A stretch of 64,000 nucleotides of DNA from an uncultured Pelagibacteraceae bacterium (GTDB taxonomy: Bacteria > Pseudomonadota > Alphaproteobacteria > Pelagibacterales > Pelagibacteraceae). How positions within the stretch are numbered: the first letter of the stretch is position 1; each line of letters starts with the position of its first letter. Positions 9,340 through 17,374 of the stretch are shown piece after piece. The stretch is taken from contig CACHBR010000004.1 of NCBI GenBank assembly GCA_902578115.1, positions 1 through 64,000 on the forward strand, given 5' to 3'. The notes under the pieces were generated by a model, which saw only the letters and a list, made by a program, of their open reading frames with translations, ran no database searches and had not been told where the DNA came from. The translations under genes and the position numbers were made by a program.

Positions 9340-10092
9340 TTATTTTTTTTCTTGTTTTTTTTCTCCAGCGGGTTTTTTATCTCCAGCAGCTTCTTTTCCT
9401 TTATCATCTTTTTTGGCTGCCTCACCTTCTTTAGCTGGTGTAGTTGCTTCTCCGCCTTCTGCAGCTGTTACAGCTTCACCTTCTGCGCCTTCAGCTGGTA
9501 CTTCCTCGGTAGGTTTTTCTGGTTCTTTTACAATTGTTGGTGCAGCAATAGTTGCTACTACGAAATCCCTATCCGTAATTGTTGGCTTTGCATTTTCAGG
9601 AAGTTTAACCGATGAAATTTTAATACTTGCCCCTATTTCAAGATTAGCTAAATCAACTATTAGATTTTCAGGGATATTTTCAGCCGAGCAACTTAGTTCA
9701 ACTTTTCTTCTCACAATATTTAGAACACCACCACTTTTCAGTCCTGGACAATCTTTATTATTTTTAAAAATTACTGGAATTTGCAAAATTATTTTTGAAC
9801 CTTTGCTCACTCTCATAAAATCAATATGAATTGGTTTATCAGATATTACATGGTAAGAAATGTCTCTTGGAATAACCTTTTCCGTTTGTCCATCAATATT
9901 TAAATCGATTATTGTTGAAAGAAATGAGTCTGAATTAAAAACTTTATTTAAAAGTTTTTCATCAACACTGATTTTTAAATTTGGATTATCACCGCCGTAT
10001 AAAATTGCAGGAATTAATCCTTTTGATCTTAAGGAACCCAGCTCCCCAGCAGTCTTAGAATCTCTTTTGGTGGCTTTTAAATTATTTGTCAT
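9340..10092 (-). CDS. rplY: Ribosomal protein L25 (Ctc/TL5 form) with long acidic/basic tail
   Basis: Binds 5S rRNA in the large subunit. Residues 1-90 are the L25 beta-barrel (RDSKTAGELGSLRSKGLIPAILYGGDNPNLKISVDEKLL, then HIDFMRV), and about 95-185 are the Ctc C-terminal domain. After about residue 190 comes a low-complexity tail rich in Ala, Glu, Thr and Lys (EEVPAEGAEGEAVTAAEGGEATTPAKEGEAAKKDDK), more G+C-rich than its surroundings. This produces two spurious ORFs on the opposite strand. Such tails are known in alphaproteobacterial L25 proteins. The gene lies between prs and pth. Confidence 0.93.
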   Translation of the reverse strand: MTNNLKATKRDSKTAGELGSLRSKGLIPAILYGGDNPNLKISVDEKLLNKVFNSDSFLSTIIDLNIDGQTEKVIPRDISYHVISDKPIHIDFMRVSKGSKIILQIPVIFKNNKDCPGLKSGGVLNIVRRKVELSCSAENIPENLIVDLANLEIGASIKISSVKLPENAKPTITDRDFVVATIAAPTIVKEPEKPTEEVPAEGAEGEAVTAAEGGEATTPAKEGEAAKKDDKGKEAAGDKKPAGEKKQEKK

Positions 10093-10135
10093 TTAAGAAT
10101 GCAATTTATAACTCAACTTTGAAATAAAACAAGTG

Positions 10136-11068
10136 CTAATTGAATAGGCTTGATACAGATGTTGAATTCGAAATCCTCTTTATTGCCTCAGCCATAAGCT
10201 GAGAAATAGATAAAACTTGTATTTTATTGGCTTTCTTTATTTTTTTTGAATTATCAATTGTATCTGTAATTACTAATTTTTTTATTCTAGACTTTTGAAT
10301 ATTTTTAATTGCGTCTCCACTTAATACAGCATGAGTAATAAAAACATAAACATTTCTTGCACCTTTTTTAACTAAAGCATCTGCCGCATTTATAATTGTT
10401 CCTCCACTATCAATTATATCATCTATAATGATACAATCTTTTCCTTTAACATCTCCAATAATATTCATAACTTTAGATTTACCTGGTTCTGGTCTTCTTT
10501 TGTCAATTATTGCTAGGTCAGCATTAATTTTTGTAGCTAAGGCTCTTGTTCTCTCTATTGCACCTGCATCAGGGGAAACACAAATAAAATTTTTACTTTT
10601 AATATTTTTTTTTATAAATCTTGCAAATAGTGGTGTGGTAAACAAATTGTCCACGGGCATATCAAAAAAACCTTGGATTTGACCTGCGTGTAGGTCAACA
10701 GTAACTACTCTATGTGCACCTGCGTTCGTAATTAAATTAGATACTAACTTTGCAGAGATTGAGGTTCTTGGTACAACCTTTCTGTCCTGTCTTGCGTAAC
10801 CAAAATACGGTATGACAGCCGTGATACTTTTTGCAGAAGATCTTCTAAGAGCATCAATACACAATAGAAGTTCCATAAGATTATCATTAGCTGGGGTAGC
10901 GCTTGATTGTATAACGAACACACTGTTGCCTCTAATATTTTCGTTAATCTCAACATAAATCTCACCATCTGCAAATTTTTTAATATTTGTATTTACAAGT
11001 TTTGTTTTAAGGTGCCTAGATATACTTTTGCTGAGTGTGGGATTACTTGTTCCTGATAAAATTTTCAT
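10136..11068 (-). CDS. prs: Ribose-phosphate pyrophosphokinase (PRPP synthase)
   Basis: Makes phosphoribosyl pyrophosphate from ribose 5-phosphate and ATP, for nucleotides, His and Trp. Class I signatures are present: RKVVPRTSISAKLVSNLI, the loop VTVDLHAGQIQGFFD, and the PRPP-binding motif CIIIDDIIDSGGTI. The ORF track starts at 11089 (MYKEIVLMKILSG). I prefer the internal ATG at 11068, giving MKILSGTSNPTLS, the common beginning of this family, with the purine-rich AAAGAGA upstream as ribosome site. The resulting 310 aa is typical. It lies in the lgt-midA-pgeF-prs-rplY-pth-ychF run. Confidence 0.93.
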   Translation of the reverse strand: MKILSGTSNPTLSKSISRHLKTKLVNTNIKKFADGEIYVEINENIRGNSVFVIQSSATPANDNLMELLLCIDALRRSSAKSITAVIPYFGYARQDRKVVPRTSISAKLVSNLITNAGAHRVVTVDLHAGQIQGFFDMPVDNLFTTPLFARFIKKNIKSKNFICVSPDAGAIERTRALATKINADLAIIDKRRPEPGKSKVMNIIGDVKGKDCIIIDDIIDSGGTIINAADALVKKGARNVYVFITHAVLSGDAIKNIQKSRIKKLVITDTIDNSKKIKKANKIQVLSISQLMAEAIKRISNSTSVSSLFN

Positions 11069-11109
11069 TAGGACAATCTCTTTATACATCCAATGAAAGT
11101 GTGTTTCAA

Positions 11110-11880
11110 TTAATTTTGTACAATTATTTTCTTAATGACCGATATACATCTTCCGTAATCATTCTCTCCTAACTTTTTGGCCCTTCTATGGCTAAAATAC
11201 TCTTTATGAGAAGAAAAACTATCGATGTTTATGTTATCCACTTGTAATACACCACTGCTATTAAATTTTTTGATTATAAAGCCCCTTAAATCAAAATAAA
11301 AAGAATCATTTCTACCTTTTGAAAAAAAAATGTCACTATTCTCTGATTTTTGTTTGAAAGTCAGGTAAAAATCCTTTTTTACTTCATAATTTTTTTTGTC
11401 TATGCAAGGCCCAATACAAACTGTCATTTTATTTGTATCTCCACCTAATTCTTTTACTGTTTCAATAGTATTTTCAATTATGCCGTTAATTGCTCCTTTC
11501 CAGCCTGCGTGAATACAACCAATTATTTTTTTTTTTGTTTCAAAAAATAATATTGGCGCACAATCTGCAGTCAATACACCTAAAGCTAAGTTATCTCTTG
11601 TTGTTACTATAGCGTCAGCATTTACTTTAATATTATCACTCTCTTTTTCTATTATTTTTACATTATTACTGTGAGTTTGATTCATCAAAATTAAATTCCT
11701 TCTCTTAATTTTAAAATTTTTTGCAATAATTTCTAAATTTTTACCTACCTTTTTACTGTCATCCTTGCTACCTATACCGCAATTAAGACTTTCGTAAATA
11801 CCTTTTGAATTTCCGTTTTTCCTTGAAAAAAAACAGTGTTGAATTTCTTCTAAATTTTTAAAGTTATTTGAGTAAAACAT
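11110..11880 (-). CDS. pgeF: PgeF/YfiH family laccase-domain protein
   Basis: A cytoplasmic member of the multicopper-polyphenol-oxidase-like (DUF152) family. Work on the E. coli member (YfiH/PgeF) links it to removal of wrongly incorporated L-Ser from peptidoglycan precursors; other members act as purine nucleoside phosphorylases. The metal-site segments are present: LILMNQTHSNNVKII, LGVLTADCAPILFFETKKKIIGCIHAGWKGAINGIIENTI and CIGPCIDKKNYEV, with the expected His/Cys/His set. The 256-aa length is normal. It overlaps midA by one base, in the lgt-midA-pgeF arrangement common to alphaproteobacteria. The family is clear, the exact substrate here is not. Confidence 0.88.
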   Translation of the reverse strand: MFYSNNFKNLEEIQHCFFSRKNGNSKGIYESLNCGIGSKDDSKKVGKNLEIIAKNFKIKRRNLILMNQTHSNNVKIIEKESDNIKVNADAIVTTRDNLALGVLTADCAPILFFETKKKIIGCIHAGWKGAINGIIENTIETVKELGGDTNKMTVCIGPCIDKKNYEVKKDFYLTFKQKSENSDIFFSKGRNDSFYFDLRGFIIKKFNSSGVLQVDNINIDSFSSHKEYFSHRRAKKLGENDYGRCISVIKKIIVQN

Positions 11881-12944
11881 TATTTGAAGGCTAAAGAAAA
11901 TTTACATTTTTTATTTTTGGCAAATATTACTTTAAAAGTTTCCCCCATCATATAAGGACTTATAAGTCTTTGTATTCTTGAGTATAAATCAATTTTTCTT
12001 TTATAATCCATTTTATGGGATATCATCTTTGATCTTTCTAGAATACCCATTTTTTGAAGAAATTGGCTTTGACTAATAATTTTTTCAACAAAAAGATTTT
12101 TATGTAAAAAATACTTTCTATATAAATCAAAGTTTACTAAAGATGTAATATCTGCGTTCCCAATATTTTTACTTAAATCGTTAAATTTATGTTTATATAC
12201 TGACTGAAGTGTATTCTGCTTATTTTCAGATACGTAGCCATAATCTATAAATAGTGCTCCGCCATTTTGTTTTCGTATTACACTACAAATATTATTAAGT
12301 TCTTTAAAACCGTATTCTGGAAACTCAATAAGCCCACCTTTTTTAAAAAGTTGGTATTTTTTTAATTTATTAATATCACTTTTCAATGCTTTCTTAAAAA
12401 CAAAACTTACTTTATTTTTAACATTTATAGCATGCCTTTCAAAAATTTGGCTATTCACTTTCTTAAACTGTTTTATTGGAAGTGCATCCAAAAATTCATT
12501 TCCAAAAAAAATTACTGGACCCTTTTTAATTTCGTTAAAGTTTTTAATCCATAAAACTTTACTTGAGGATATTCTTTTTTTCTGGAATTTTGTAAGTTTT
12601 TCACTTTTTTCATATAAATAAATATTTACAGATTTTAAAATTTGTGGAAAACTTTTTAAAGTTTTAACTAAAATCTCACTAAAGTCAGCGTTTCCTGGGC
12701 CCAGCTCTACAATATTAATTTTTTTTGGTTTATTCAAACTTTCCCAAAAGCTTATAAACCAAATCACAATCATTTCACAAAATATATTTGAAATATTTGG
12801 TGCAGTTATAAAATCGCCTTTTTTTCCAAACGGATTTTTTTTTTGATAGTAGCCAAAGTTTTTATCATAAAGAACTTTTTCTAAAAACAAATCGAGAGGT
12901 AAAGATTTAGCTTTACCAAAAATTTTATTTATTTTTATTTGCAT
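11880..12944 (-). CDS. MidA/NDUFAF7-family SAM-dependent methyltransferase
   Basis: Class I methyltransferase of the family that includes mitochondrial NDUFAF7 (MidA), an arginine methyltransferase needed for complex I assembly. The N-terminal block LPLDLFLEKVLYDKNFGYYQKKNPFGKKGDFITAPNIS is typical of the family. SAM motif I is VELGPGNADFSEILV, and FFGNEFLDALPIKQF and GGALFIDYGY follow. At 354 aa it is full length. The 5' end lies inside lgt by 20 bases and the 3' end touches pgeF. A complex I role here is inference from the eukaryotic relative; the bacterial substrate is not established. Confidence 0.85.
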   Translation of the reverse strand: MQIKINKIFGKAKSLPLDLFLEKVLYDKNFGYYQKKNPFGKKGDFITAPNISNIFCEMIVIWFISFWESLNKPKKINIVELGPGNADFSEILVKTLKSFPQILKSVNIYLYEKSEKLTKFQKKRISSSKVLWIKNFNEIKKGPVIFFGNEFLDALPIKQFKKVNSQIFERHAINVKNKVSFVFKKALKSDINKLKKYQLFKKGGLIEFPEYGFKELNNICSVIRKQNGGALFIDYGYVSENKQNTLQSVYKHKFNDLSKNIGNADITSLVNFDLYRKYFLHKNLFVEKIISQSQFLQKMGILERSKMISHKMDYKRKIDLYSRIQRLISPYMMGETFKVIFAKNKKCKFSLAFK

Positions 12945-13722
12945 ATTTTATTCTCAAAAAAAGAGCTAAACCAAAGAAAATCATCATTACGCTTAGTATG
13001 GTTCCAATTGTGTAATCTCCCAAAACATATCCAATATGATTATCTGGCTCTCTAAATTTTTCACAGATAATTCTGAAGAAACCATAAAGAATTAAAAAAA
13101 CGCATGAAATAAAACCAGCACTACTTCTCCTCAAAAAAATTAATAAATTTAAAATTATAAATAACACCACACCTTCTAGTAATGCCTCATATATTTGAGA
13201 TGGGTGTCTTGCGATAGAGTCAATTTTTGGAAAGATAACCCCCCAAGGTTTTAGCGTAGGTATTCCATAAAGTTCTCCATTAATAAAATTTGATATTCTC
13301 CCAAAAAATAATCCAATTGGCGCAACTGTAGATACAGTATCAAAATAAATCATGTAATCTAAATTATTTTTCTTTGAAAAAATTAAAATACTGATTACAA
13401 CACCTATTAGTCCACCATGAAAAGACATACCTCCTTTCCATACTTTAAATATCTCAAAAAAATTATCTAAATAAAAATTGAGGTTGTAGAATAGTACATA
13501 ACCCAATCTACCACCCACTATTATACCAACGATAATATAAGTTATAAGATCGTCATATTTGGACAAATAAATCTTAGTGTGATTTTGTGAGACTTGTTTT
13601 GTTAGAATTTTCTTACCGTACAACCAACCAATTAAAATTCCAAATATATATGCAAGTGAATACCAGCGAACTTGTATAAATCCAAAGTCAAAAAAAACAG
13701 GATCAAGATTATGCACTATCAT
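12925..13722 (-). CDS. lgt: Prolipoprotein diacylglyceryl transferase
   Basis: Inner-membrane enzyme that transfers diacylglycerol from phosphatidylglycerol to the lipobox cysteine of prolipoproteins. Seven hydrophobic segments are visible. The family signature is present as GLFFGRISNFINGELYG, with the catalytic-site neighbours GGRLGYVLFYN and GGMSFHGGLIGV and the later RHPSQIYEALLEG. The 265-aa length is normal. It is the first gene of the minus-strand operon, 56 bases from divergent ubiK. At least one clear substrate is encoded in this window (BamD, lipobox LLSC). Confidence 0.96.
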   Translation of the reverse strand: MIVHNLDPVFFDFGFIQVRWYSLAYIFGILIGWLYGKKILTKQVSQNHTKIYLSKYDDLITYIIVGIIVGGRLGYVLFYNLNFYLDNFFEIFKVWKGGMSFHGGLIGVVISILIFSKKNNLDYMIYFDTVSTVAPIGLFFGRISNFINGELYGIPTLKPWGVIFPKIDSIARHPSQIYEALLEGVVLFIILNLLIFLRRSSAGFISCVFLILYGFFRIICEKFREPDNHIGYVLGDYTIGTILSVMMIFFGLALFLRIKYANKNK

Positions 13723-13778
13723 TTTTGTTTAATTTATCACAATTGAAATTAAATTACTTATAATTTAAGATATAAACA

Positions 13779-14009
13779 ATGAACAATTCTGAAAAAATTT
13801 TAAAAATGGTGTCAAAATTAATTGAAACTGGTGTACTTACTTCACAAGATGTTGCAAAAAGCATTATTACCTCTGCAAAATTTAATAAAGAAAAAATTGC
13901 AAATAAATTAGATCTTGTCACTAGAGAGGAATTTGATGTTTTAAAAAAAATAATTGCAAAACAACAAAAAGAGATAATTAATTTAAAGAAAAAAAAATCA
14001 AAAAGGTAA
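13779..14009 (+). CDS. ubiK: Ubiquinone biosynthesis accessory factor UbiK (BMFP family)
   Basis: A 76-residue protein of the BMFP/UbiK family, which in E. coli helps ubiquinone synthesis by binding the lipid-bound Ubi complex and fuses membranes in vitro. The N-terminal amphipathic stretch (EKILKMVSKLIETGVL) and the C-terminal coiled coil with RREEFDVLKK-like pattern (TREEFDVLKKIIAKQQKEIINLKKKKSKR) define the family. The basic C-terminus suggests membrane or nucleic acid contact. It is divergent from lgt and converges on the histidine kinase gene with a 12-base overlap. A ubiquinone role fits the bc1 complex encoded nearby. Confidence 0.82.
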   Translation: MNNSEKILKMVSKLIETGVLTSQDVAKSIITSAKFNKEKIANKLDLVTREEFDVLKKIIAKQQKEIINLKKKKSKR

Positions 14010-15320
14010 AGAAATCTTAACTAGTAAACCTCCTAATTTGGCTTTTGATAAAGAAATATTACCACCATGAGATTTAATTATATCTTGTGAAATTGATAGG
14101 CCCAAACCAACTCCAGATTTATTTAGTCCTCTACTTTTATCAATCCTATAAAATGGTTTAAATACATTTGAATATTCTTCTTTTGGTATACCTGGACCGT
14201 TATCTTCTACTATTATAATTGCACTATTAACTGATTTTTTAGTTTGTATTGATATTTTATCTCCATAAGATAATCCATTTCCGATAATATTGATTATACA
14301 TCTTCTGATAAGATTTTTTCTGCCTTCGATTTCTATATTATGTTCACTTGAAAAATCGTACCTTTTTTCATCATAATTTTTAAGTATTTCTTTAATAAAT
14401 ACATTTAAATCAATTTTTGATGAACTTTCTTCAGCTTGTGATTTTGCATATTGCAAATAATCATTTAGCATTTTTTCCATTTCATCAATATCGCTGGACA
14501 TTTTTTCTGCTAAATCTTTCTTTTCCATCATTGCAAGCTGAAGTTTTAACCGTGTAAGTGGAGTTCTTAAATCATGGCTTATACCAGATAACATTTCTGA
14601 TCTTTGTGCTAAATGCCTGTTAATTCTTTTCATCATTCTATCAAATTCATATGTTGCTTTTCTTATTTCAAGTGCTCCAGAAGGTCTCAAATCCTCAACC
14701 AGCTCTCCTTTTCCAAATCTTTCTGCAGCTTTAGAAAGCTTTACTAATGGTCTCGTTTGATTTTTTAAAAAAATTATTGCAATTAATATTAAAAGTAATG
14801 ATGGAACTATTAACCAGAGAACAAAGACTCTTACAGAGGAAGGAGCAATTTTTGCTTTCGGAAAAAAGATCTGTATAATTTCATTATTGGTTTTAATTCT
14901 TAGATCAACTAAATCTATGTAAGTTACAGTGTCAAACCAATAATTATTTTGAAAAACACTTTTCATTTCTCTTCTTAAAGATCTATCCATTGGACTAAAA
15001 CGTCTATCAGATCTTGTTTCAGGTAATTTTTCATCAGTTTTTATATTAATAACAAAATCAAAATTTTTTTTATATAAGTCTGTAAGATTTTTTATATTTT
15101 CCTTACTTTGATTTGATTTATAAACATCAAAAAGAGTTACAACTTCCCCAACGAGAGATCTTGTCATACCTTTGTTCGCTTTTATCCAAATACTATCAAA
15201 AAAAACTATACTAATAATTAGTTGTAACAATATTACTGGTGCTGCAACTATAATTAGAGCTCTATAAAACAATCTTTTTGGTAAAATTTTTTTTAGTATA
15301 TTATTTAACCCATAAAACAT
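13998..15320 (-). CDS. EnvZ-type sensor histidine kinase
   Basis: Inner-membrane kinase of a two-component system. It has a first membrane helix (ALIIVAAPVILLQLIISIVFF), a periplasmic domain of about 120 residues, a second helix (VLWLIVPSLLLILIAIIFL) and a HAMP segment. The H-box SGISHDLRTPLTRLKLQLAMM has the phosphorylated His, then come N-box NIIGNGLSYG, G1 DNGPGIP and G2 GVGLGLSI. The 440-aa length matches EnvZ-like kinases. It overlaps its response regulator by 20 bases, so the two are partners. The signal is unknown. The two genes upstream resemble petR and petP of Rhodobacter, but a kinase in that cassette does not by itself define the target genes. Confidence 0.92.
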   Translation of the reverse strand: MFYGLNNILKKILPKRLFYRALIIVAAPVILLQLIISIVFFDSIWIKANKGMTRSLVGEVVTLFDVYKSNQSKENIKNLTDLYKKNFDFVINIKTDEKLPETRSDRRFSPMDRSLRREMKSVFQNNYWFDTVTYIDLVDLRIKTNNEIIQIFFPKAKIAPSSVRVFVLWLIVPSLLLILIAIIFLKNQTRPLVKLSKAAERFGKGELVEDLRPSGALEIRKATYEFDRMMKRINRHLAQRSEMLSGISHDLRTPLTRLKLQLAMMEKKDLAEKMSSDIDEMEKMLNDYLQYAKSQAEESSSKIDLNVFIKEILKNYDEKRYDFSSEHNIEIEGRKNLIRRCIINIIGNGLSYGDKISIQTKKSVNSAIIIVEDNGPGIPKEEYSNVFKPFYRIDKSRGLNKSGVGLGLSISQDIIKSHGGNISLSKAKLGGLLVKISLPF

Positions 15321-15981
15321 AACCTGAACCTCGAATTGTTTGTAAAAACTTTGGATTTTTTGGGTCTAATTCAATTTTTTTTCTTAATCTTGTTATCATT
15401 ACATCTATCGAACGTTCTTTTGATATACTTGCAATTTTACCTATGTCAGTCCTAGAAAATATTTTTCCAGGTGATGATAACATTTTTATCAAAACCTTTT
15501 TTTCAGATGAATTAATTCTTTTAAGCTTATCCTTTATTTTGATTGTCATTTTATTTAAATTTAATTCAGCTTCTCCAATTTTACTCGATAATAATTTATT
15601 TGGATCAATATTCATTTTAATTACATTTTTTACTCTTAACAATAATTCCTTAGGATCAAAAGGTTTACCAATATAATCATCTGCTCCAATTTCTAAACCA
15701 TGAATTCTATTTTCAACCTCTCCTTTTGCTGTAAGTAATATAATCGGAATATTTTTTGAAGCTTTAAGTTCTTTAGTCAGGTCGTATCCACTTTGTCCTG
15801 GCATCATTACATCAAGAATAATTAAGTTAAAATTAAATATATCAATTTTTATTTTAGCTTTATCTGCGTTCTCAGCTGTAGATACAAGATAACCTTTATT
15901 AGACAGATATTCTTTAATTAGTAACCTTATTTTATCATCATCATCCACTACTAAAATATGGTATTTATTTTTTTCCATCAA
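15301..15981 (-). CDS. OmpR/PetR-type response regulator
   Basis: Receiver domain (about 1-120) with the acidic pair VDDDDK, phospho-acceptor DVMMPGQSGYDL, the switch LLTAKG and the conserved Lys in GKPFDPKELLLRV. The C-terminal winged helix ends RSIDVMITRLRKKIELDPKNPKFLQTIRGSGYVL, typical of OmpR/PhoB DNA-binding domains. The 226-aa length is close to Rhodobacter PetR (family knowledge). It lies between a MarR-family gene (17-base overlap) and a histidine kinase (20-base overlap), so the three are translationally coupled. The regulon cannot be read from the sequence. Confidence 0.92.
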   Translation of the reverse strand: MMEKNKYHILVVDDDDKIRLLIKEYLSNKGYLVSTAENADKAKIKIDIFNFNLIILDVMMPGQSGYDLTKELKASKNIPIILLTAKGEVENRIHGLEIGADDYIGKPFDPKELLLRVKNVIKMNIDPNKLLSSKIGEAELNLNKMTIKIKDKLKRINSSEKKVLIKMLSSPGKIFSRTDIGKIASISKERSIDVMITRLRKKIELDPKNPKFLQTIRGSGYVLWVK

Positions 15982-16408
15982 TGATTTTTTTTAAAACCTC
16001 TTTAAATTTAATTACAGAGTCCGAATCAGATTTTTTTAAAGCATTAAAAATTCTTTTTTTTTGGCTTTCAAAAACTTCATTATAAAACTTTTTACCATTT
16101 TGATCTAAATAAAGAAGTTTTCTTCTTGTGTCATTTTTATCTTTTAATTGCTTTATAATTTTAAGTTTTTTTAACTCTTTTAAAACTCTATTAAGACTCT
16201 GTTTTGTTATTTTCAGTTTTAAAAGCAACTCATTAACACTTATACCTTCGTTTCTTTCTACTAAATGCAAAGCTCTGTGGTGAGCTGGTCCAAGTGAATT
16301 TTTTTTTAAAATTTCTACTGGATCAGAAAATGTTTCTCTATATGCATATAGAAGTAATTGTATGCAATCTTTTATTTGTTCATCCTTCAAATATAGTAAA
16401 TCTTTCAT
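15965..16408 (-). CDS. MarR-family regulator (PetP-like)
   Basis: A 147-aa winged-helix repressor family member: LGPAHHRALHLVERNEGISVNELLLKLKITKQSLNRVLKELKKLKIIKQLKDKNDTRRKLLYLDQNGKKF covers the recognition helix and the beta-wing with the conserved D-x-R-R. A MarR-type gene followed directly by an OmpR-type response regulator matches the petP-petR pair described in Rhodobacter capsulatus, so I call it PetP-like, not definitely PetP. It is the first gene of the cassette. Its start faces ilvE across 78 bases that contain an AACAAA/TTTGTT inverted repeat, a candidate autoregulatory site. Confidence 0.83.
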   Translation of the reverse strand: MKDLLYLKDEQIKDCIQLLLYAYRETFSDPVEILKKNSLGPAHHRALHLVERNEGISVNELLLKLKITKQSLNRVLKELKKLKIIKQLKDKNDTRRKLLYLDQNGKKFYNEVFESQKKRIFNALKKSDSDSVIKFKEVLKKIIDGKK

Positions 16409-16424
16409 ATTTTGGTCAGATATG

Positions 16425-16451
16425 TTGACTTATTTTACCAACAAATATACT
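16425..16451 (+). promoter_or_regulatory. Candidate sigma-70 promoter for ilvE
   Basis: TTGACT (16425-16430) is a good -35, with TATACT at 16446-16451 (15-base spacing) or TACTTT at 16448-16453 (17-base spacing) as -10. It lies in the 78-base divergent gap and would start transcription about 30 bases before the ilvE ATG at 16487. Called by eye against the consensus. Confidence 0.45.
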
Positions 16452-16459
16452 TTTTTGTT
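16440..16459. promoter_or_regulatory. Inverted repeat AACAAA-N8-TTTGTT, candidate MarR/PetP operator
   Basis: Six-base perfect arms separated by eight bases overlap the proposed -10 of the ilvE promoter and lie 31 bases before the MarR-family start on the other strand. A 20-bp inverted repeat fits the footprint of dimeric MarR proteins. The arms are A/T-rich, so chance occurrence is possible. Confidence 0.3.
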
Positions 16460-16486
16460 AGAAAAAAATTATTTAATTTATAACTA

Positions 16487-17374
16487 ATGGAAACAATTCC
16501 TTACGATAAAAGATCTGGTAAGATTTGGTTTAATGGAGAACTAGTTGATTGGAGCAATGCCAAAGTTCATCTGCTCAATCATGGTTTGCATTATGCTAGT
16601 TGTGTTTTTGAAGGCGAGAGGATTTATGACGGAGAAATTTTCAAACTTCAGGAACATACGCAGAGATTATTTCACTCCGCCAAAAGAATGGGTATTAAAA
16701 TGCCATACAGTGAAAAAGAAATTAATAGTGCATCAAATGAAGTAATAAGGGTACAAAAAATTAAAGATGGCTATGTGAGACCAGTAGTTTGGAGAGGAAG
16801 TGAGATGATGGCAATCTCTGCACAGAAAAATAAAATCCATGTGGGAATTGCTGCATGGGAGTGGGGATCATATTTTGATCCAAAATTAAAATTAGAAGGA
16901 ATTAAACTACAAACATCATCTTGGAGAAGACCGCCCCCTAATTCAGTCCCATGGGATACAAAAGCAGCCGGTTTGTATATGATCTGTACTTTGTCTAAAC
17001 ATGAAGCTGAGAGCAAGGGGTTTGCTGATGCATTAATGTTAGATCATGAAGGTAACGTAGCAGAAGCGACTGGTGCTAATATTTTTTTTAAAGATAAGCA
17101 AGGAGCACTCCACACTCCGATACCAGACTCTTTTTTAGACGGAATTACGAGACAATGTGTAATTGGAATTGCTAAATCGAAAGGAATCAAAATAACAGAA
17201 AGAAAAATCAAACCTAACGAGATGTCAAATTTTATTGGATGTTTTTTAACTGGTACAGCTGCAGAAATTACTCCTGTTTCACAAATTGATAATTATAAAT
17301 TTACTGTTTGTGAACTTATAAAGGGATTATCTGAAAGTTATATAAATCTTGTAAGAAAAAAAGTTGCGGCCTAA
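16487..17374 (+). CDS. ilvE: Branched-chain amino acid aminotransferase
   Basis: Fold-type IV PLP enzyme; it performs the last step of Val, Leu and Ile synthesis and the first step of their breakdown. Blocks seen: GKIWFNGELVDWSNAKVHLLNHGLHYASCVFEGERIYDG (N-terminal), YVRPVVWRGS, the PLP-Lys region SVPWDTKAAGLYM, and LDHEGNVAEATGANIFF with the phosphate-binding FLTGTAAEITPV. At 295 aa the length is normal. It abuts convergent pgsA with no gap. It may share control with the divergent MarR/two-component cassette through the repeat between them (inference). Confidence 0.95.
   Translation: METIPYDKRSGKIWFNGELVDWSNAKVHLLNHGLHYASCVFEGERIYDGEIFKLQEHTQRLFHSAKRMGIKMPYSEKEINSASNEVIRVQKIKDGYVRPVVWRGSEMMAISAQKNKIHVGIAAWEWGSYFDPKLKLEGIKLQTSSWRRPPPNSVPWDTKAAGLYMICTLSKHEAESKGFADALMLDHEGNVAEATGANIFFKDKQGALHTPIPDSFLDGITRQCVIGIAKSKGIKITERKIKPNEMSNFIGCFLTGTAAEITPVSQIDNYKFTVCELIKGLSESYINLVRKKVAA

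Noticed and set aside
9352-9829. Two plus-strand ORFs (87 and 138 aa) opposite rplY
   Set aside because: They are antisense shadows of the low-complexity L25 tail and body, with Ser/Phe/Ala-biased composition and no recognisable domain.
15443-15676. 77-aa ORF opposite the response regulator gene
   Set aside because: It lies wholly within conserved receiver and winged-helix coding sequence on the other strand.
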